Shown here in pieces: positions 60,702 through 64,000 of a stretch of 64,000 nt of DNA. This stretch comes from a bacterium. GTDB lineage: Bacteria; Babelota; Babeliae; Babelales; Babelaceae. The position numbers were made by a program, and so were the translations under genes. Position 1 is the stretch's first letter, and the number at the start of each line of letters is the position of its first letter. A model generated the notes under the pieces. That model was not told the DNA's origin. It did not search any database and worked only from the letters and a program-made list of their open reading frames with translations. The stretch lies in contig JAEYYR010000001.1 of NCBI GenBank assembly GCA_023428375.1, positions 124,001 through 188,000 on the forward strand, read 5' to 3'.

Positions 60702-61154
60702 TTAATCAGAGTTATCATCTTTGGTCGCGTCTAAATCACTTTTTAATTGTTGCACTATAGTCGCTAATGACTCAACTTGATCCAGAGTTAAAGCAACGAG
60801 AGCAATCGTATTCTCATCAATGCCATAATTATTATCATACTGTGAATCTATTTGTACCACATACCATTGATTGGGATCTTTGGATATCCTTGCTCTATCT
60901 AATAATTTCTTAATTTGCTGCATATCGCTGCCGGAAATGGTATAAGACTCAGATATATCCGGTCCAGTTATGGTAAGCAAATAGCTCAATGATGCTTCTT
61001 TAGAAGGCGTGATATTATACTTATTTTTCCAGTCAAGATATGAATTTTCTATTTCTTTTGATAATGCTTCATTACTCATAGAAAAACTATTTTCACTTAT
61101 ATCAACTGATAAAGAATACGATGAAAAAACGAGAAAAAATATTAAACGCTTCAT
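60702..61154 (-). CDS. Small exported protein (family A, divergent)
   Basis: 150 residues. Signal peptide MKRLIFFLVFSSYSLSVD. First half YLLTITGPDISESYTISGSD with helix MQQIKKLLDRARIS fits family A; the second half is more divergent (WYVVQIDSQYD, ENTIALVALTLDQVESLATI). Ends in an acidic tail (DATKDDNSD). Its own ribosome binding site is weak (GGAAC). Lies between two related genes on the same strand. Confidence 0.72.
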   Translation of the reverse strand: MKRLIFFLVFSSYSLSVDISENSFSMSNEALSKEIENSYLDWKNKYNITPSKEASLSYLLTITGPDISESYTISGSDMQQIKKLLDRARISKDPNQWYVVQIDSQYDNNYGIDENTIALVALTLDQVESLATIVQQLKSDLDATKDDNSD

Positions 61155-61197
61155 TTGCTAGTTCCATTTTTTTATTTTATTAGATTAAAACAATCAT

Positions 61198-61539
61198 TTA
61201 CTCAGGCTTTAAATCCATTACTAAATTTTTAGTATAAGTAGATGGGAATGTTGCGCTTGTAATACGTTCTCTATTTTGATTTAACAAAATCGCTTCTGCA
61301 TCTTTATAGCCCTTCATCTGTTTCAGTAAGTTAATTCTATTTACAATTTCATAATAATGGTTCGCATCAACCCTATAATATTGTGTATCCCCAGCTTCTT
61401 TAATTCTTAAAATATGGGGCATCATTCTTTGGCCAAGTTGAACACATTGAGAAGATTCATAATCTTCTCCGCCTTCAGAGGTCTGAATAGAATTAAACGT
61501 TAAACCAGAAAGTAAAAATAAAACTATATAATTTTTCAT
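61198..61539 (-). CDS. Small exported protein (family A)
   Basis: 113 residues from ATG 61539, chosen because AGAGGAAATACTCAA precedes it and the signal peptide MKNYIVLFLLSGLTFNSIQT then starts correctly; a longer frame begins at 61563. First half PHILRIKEAGDTQYYRVDAN with helix YYEIVNRINLLKQM, second half EAILLNQNRERITSATFPST with helix NLVMDL. One cysteine near the start of the mature part. Close relative of the 60248 product. Confidence 0.72.
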   Translation of the reverse strand: MKNYIVLFLLSGLTFNSIQTSEGGEDYESSQCVQLGQRMMPHILRIKEAGDTQYYRVDANHYYEIVNRINLLKQMKGYKDAEAILLNQNRERITSATFPSTYTKNLVMDLKPE

Positions 61540-61691
61540 TTGAGTATTTCCTCTATTATGCAATTACATTAAGAGAATACATCATTTTGCTGTGTAAATG
61601 CAAAGAGGAAATAAAGATTAAATTGTAAACAATGAAAGCTTACGTTATTCTAAGAGAATACACCTAAAATCTTTTTAAAATTAACTAATTA

Positions 61692-62765
61692 TTAAGACTT
61701 AACGGTCATCCAAATTTTTTGGCGATCCAGCTCAGACAACTGCTGCGTGAAAAACAAATATCTTTTGAAATCTTCTTGTGAAGATATCATACGTTTTTTT
61801 GCCTCTTGATCTATAGACAAAGATTCTATAACATCGGCACGGGGTGGAATAAAAGCAAAAGACTCAAAATGTTTCTCGATAATTTCAGGTTGATAGAGAT
61901 AATTGAGAAACTCATAAACATATTCTTCATGTACGCTTGATGAAGTAATTGCCATATTTTCTATAGTTATGAAGGTTTTTTGAGGAATTGCAAAGCCAAT
62001 ATGAGGATACTGATCCATAGCTCGCCAAATATATGAACTAGAAGAAACCACCAAAGGACAATTTTTAGTTGCTAAATAATAATCTGCGCGAAAGTTTGAA
62101 TAAGCGACGACACGATTCTTTTGTTCAAGCAATAAAGCAATTATTTGGTTTTTCTGTTCTGGTCGCAGGGTCTCATTTAAATCAAATAAATATAATGATG
62201 CAAATGCAATCGCCTCACGAGGATCGTTTAACATTATTAATGAGCCAGCATAGGTTTTTTTATCGAAAATAAGATTCCAATCAACATCTTTTAGGACCCC
62301 TAAAACGTCTTGATCATAACCGAATCCAAAAATTTCCCAACCCCAAGGTAATGAATATTCGTTCTGTGGATCAAAATAATGATTCAAAAGTACTGGATTT
62401 AACGTATCAACAAATGAAAGTTTGGAATAATCCAGTTTTTTAAGAAGCCCATCTTGTCGCAACATATTAACGGCATAATCTGAAGGAATAACTAAATCAT
62501 ATCCTTCACCACCAGTAGCCTTTAATTTCATTAACAATTCTTCATTAGAAGCATAGTAGCTAACTTTAATATCAATACCAGTCTGTTTTTGAAAATCTTG
62601 TAAGACAGAAGGCTCTAAAATATCACCCCACGTAAAAATTGTTATGAATTTTTTATCGTCTTTCTCAAATATTCTCGGAAGAAAAACCAGAGTTCCTATG
62701 AGTAATACGCCCCAACTCAATAATACAAAAATACGAAAAATCCAAGATCGATGAGTTTGAAACAT
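61692..62765 (-). CDS. potD: Spermidine/putrescine ABC transporter, substrate-binding protein
   Basis: 357 residues. Captures polyamines for import. The N-terminal FRIFVLLSWGVLLIGTLVFL has no lipobox, so the protein is probably held by an uncleaved anchor or released. ITIFTWGDILEPSVLQDFQK, the VSYYASNEELLMKLKATGG segment and YDLVIPSDYAVNMLRQDGLL are PotD hallmarks; YSLPWGWEIFGFGYD holds aromatic binding residues. Overlaps the potC stop by one base. Imported polyamines would fit dependence on a host. Confidence 0.93.
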   Translation of the reverse strand: MFQTHRSWIFRIFVLLSWGVLLIGTLVFLPRIFEKDDKKFITIFTWGDILEPSVLQDFQKQTGIDIKVSYYASNEELLMKLKATGGEGYDLVIPSDYAVNMLRQDGLLKKLDYSKLSFVDTLNPVLLNHYFDPQNEYSLPWGWEIFGFGYDQDVLGVLKDVDWNLIFDKKTYAGSLIMLNDPREAIAFASLYLFDLNETLRPEQKNQIIALLLEQKNRVVAYSNFRADYYLATKNCPLVVSSSSYIWRAMDQYPHIGFAIPQKTFITIENMAITSSSVHEEYVYEFLNYLYQPEIIEKHFESFAFIPPRADVIESLSIDQEAKKRMISSQEDFKRYLFFTQQLSELDRQKIWMTVKS

Positions 62766-63553
62766 TAAAATATCCTTGAGCGAACATTAATATAGCAAAA
62801 CACTAATACAAGCAAGCTACTGAAAAATAACAACAACGTAGAAAGTGCATTAATTACAGGTGAAACACCAGAACGCAACATTGAAACAATGTACAATGAC
62901 AACGTTTGAGTAGTACTTCCGGCACAAAAATAAGACAAAATAAAATCATCAAACGACAAAATAAAAACAAGAAGAGATGCCGCTGCTATCGCCGGTGATA
63001 ATAAAGGCAATGTAATACGCTTGAATGTTTGAAAGCGCGTCGCACCTAGATCTAAGGACGCTTCGGTAAGTTTAGGATCAAGATCTAAGAATCGTGAATA
63101 GAGCAATGGCACCACAAAACCTAGCGCTAAAACAGTATGTGCGACAATCAATGTTATCAAGCCAAGGTTTACGGACAAGTACGTAAAAAATGCTAATAAT
63201 CCAACCGCCAATACTAATTCTGGTACCAATAAATTTATGTAGAACATTTGCAACCACCGCTCAATACTTTTATCACAAAAAGCAAGATAAATGAGCGATA
63301 AACCCATAGTAACACTCAGAATAACCGATGCAACAGCAACTTTTAATGAAACATAAAACGCGTTCCACAAATGTACCGAATGATATAATTCGTAATACCA
63401 ACGTAAAGTAAAACCTTTCCATGGAGCCGGAAACGGTTCTGCATTAAAAGAAAAAACTACTAAAATTATTATCGGCAAATATAAAAACAAATACGTAAGT
63501 GCAATAAAGAGCGTTTGGCCAATTTTAGCAGAGAGTGAACTACGTGTATTCAT
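62765..63553 (-). CDS. potC: Spermidine/putrescine ABC transporter permease PotC
   Basis: 262 residues with six predicted transmembrane helices. The ATPase-contact EAA loop is EASLDLGATRFQTFKRITLP. Starts with GGAAAAGGCG upstream and overlaps the potB stop by four bases. The order potB-potC-potD on one strand suggests that potA lies just upstream of the window edge. Confidence 0.93.
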   Translation of the reverse strand: MNTRSSLSAKIGQTLFIALTYLFLYLPIIILVVFSFNAEPFPAPWKGFTLRWYYELYHSVHLWNAFYVSLKVAVASVILSVTMGLSLIYLAFCDKSIERWLQMFYINLLVPELVLAVGLLAFFTYLSVNLGLITLIVAHTVLALGFVVPLLYSRFLDLDPKLTEASLDLGATRFQTFKRITLPLLSPAIAAASLLVFILSFDDFILSYFCAGSTTQTLSLYIVSMLRSGVSPVINALSTLLLFFSSLLVLVFCYINVRSRIF

Positions 63554-64000
63554 TCGCCTTTTCCTAATTTAGTTATAAGGTGATTCTGTAAGCGAATTAT
63601 TCCAAAAGATGCGATTGATAATGCAATTGATGACATGACTACAAAAGCCGCACCTTGAGGCAACGTCTTGGGATTAAGAACCAATTGAGATACAACCGAC
63701 CCCACCATTACATAACGATCACCACCCATTAATTCAGGAATAATAAATTCACCAAATGCGGGGATAAAGACCAAGAAAAAACCAGCTTGAATTGCTTGTT
63801 GTGTTTGAGGAATCATAATGCGTTTAATGGTTTGGTTCCACGTAGCACCAAGATCTAGTGAAGCCTCAATCATTTTCCAGTCAAATCGCTCCAGCGCAGA
63901 ATAAAGTGGCAACAAATAAAATGGTAAGTAATAATAAACCATCATTAAAAAGACAGAAAACCACGTATTAAGAAGCGTAATTGGCGTTGATATAATACCA
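63550..64000 (-). CDS. potB: Spermidine/putrescine ABC transporter permease PotB (partial, N-terminus beyond window)
   Basis: The frame is open to the right edge; 149 C-terminal residues are visible. EAA loop EASLDLGATWNQTIKRIMIP, then helices around FFLVFIPAFGEFIIPELMGG and FVVMSSIALSIASFGIIRLQ. The GEFIIPELMGG motif is typical of PotB. The first in-window ATG (63945) is internal, not the start. Confidence 0.92.
   Translation of the reverse strand, partial: GIISTPITLLNTWFSVFLMMVYYYLPFYLLPLYSALERFDWKMIEASLDLGATWNQTIKRIMIPQTQQAIQAGFFLVFIPAFGEFIIPELMGGDRYVMVGSVVSQLVLNPKTLPQGAAFVVMSSIALSIASFGIIRLQNHLITKLGKGE

Noticed and set aside
61570..61662. 12-bp direct repeat TAAGAGAATACA at 61570 and 61651
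   Set aside because: Only two copies, 81 bases apart, in AT-rich intergenic sequence; no mobile element or promoter structure could be tied to it.

Overview
The window is bacterial chromosome: AT-rich, densely packed, with strong AAAGGAG-type ribosome binding sites and standard genetic code (TGA ends rpoA, tsaE's upstream neighbour and others). The ribosomal, RNA polymerase and EF genes are clearly bacterial. The mix of complete core machinery, a polyamine uptake system, many small signal-peptide proteins with no recognisable family, and several broken exported genes suggests a small-genome, host-associated Gram-negative-like bacterium. Candidatus Dependentiae (TM6, Babeliae) is my best guess, but this is inference and not proven by any single gene.

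Layout. 1-4849: gap (cut by the window edge) and a phosphohexomutase on the minus strand, divergent from sbcC. 4850-8400: accessory zone of exported proteins, namely a paralogue pair of which one copy has an in-frame stop, two exported proteins with a kinase-like catalytic loop, and a frameshifted small exported gene. 8429-9487: an apparently exported thioredoxin reductase. 9553-28784: one nearly unbroken minus-strand run that joins the str, S10, spc and alpha operons (rpsL to rplQ) and ends with a NifU-like gene and a terminator. 28995-32039: rseP, an isolated atpG, a YacP-like NYN protein and tsaE. 32100-36896: a very repetitive fibre/adhesin-like exported protein of about 1,600 codons, split by a single in-frame TGA. 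36975-37658: AbrB-like regulator with a long C-terminal part. 37839-49814: tRNA cluster, rpmG, secE-nusG-rplKAJL-rpoBC. 49826-54029: tRNA-Val, rpsO, pnp, rph and a holA-like gene. 54202-56027: four small exported proteins. 56057-59117: DUF502 protein, glmM, YbbR-like and a CdaA-like protein that seems to lack its catalytic motifs. 59181-60194: trpS. 60248-61539: three more small exported proteins. 61692-64000: potD, potC and partial potB.

How it fits together. The core supplies transcription, translation and RNA turnover; glmM and the phosphohexomutase supply sugar phosphates; the Pot transporter imports polyamines. The exported genes lie in clusters between housekeeping blocks. At least six of them share one recurring beta-alpha...beta-alpha sequence pattern, which looks like a lineage-specific secreted family. 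The most interesting items are the exported kinase-like pair, the fibre protein with its stop codon, the degenerate CdaA in an otherwise canonical cdaA-ybbR-glmM cluster, and a two-zinc-ribbon insertion in RpoB.
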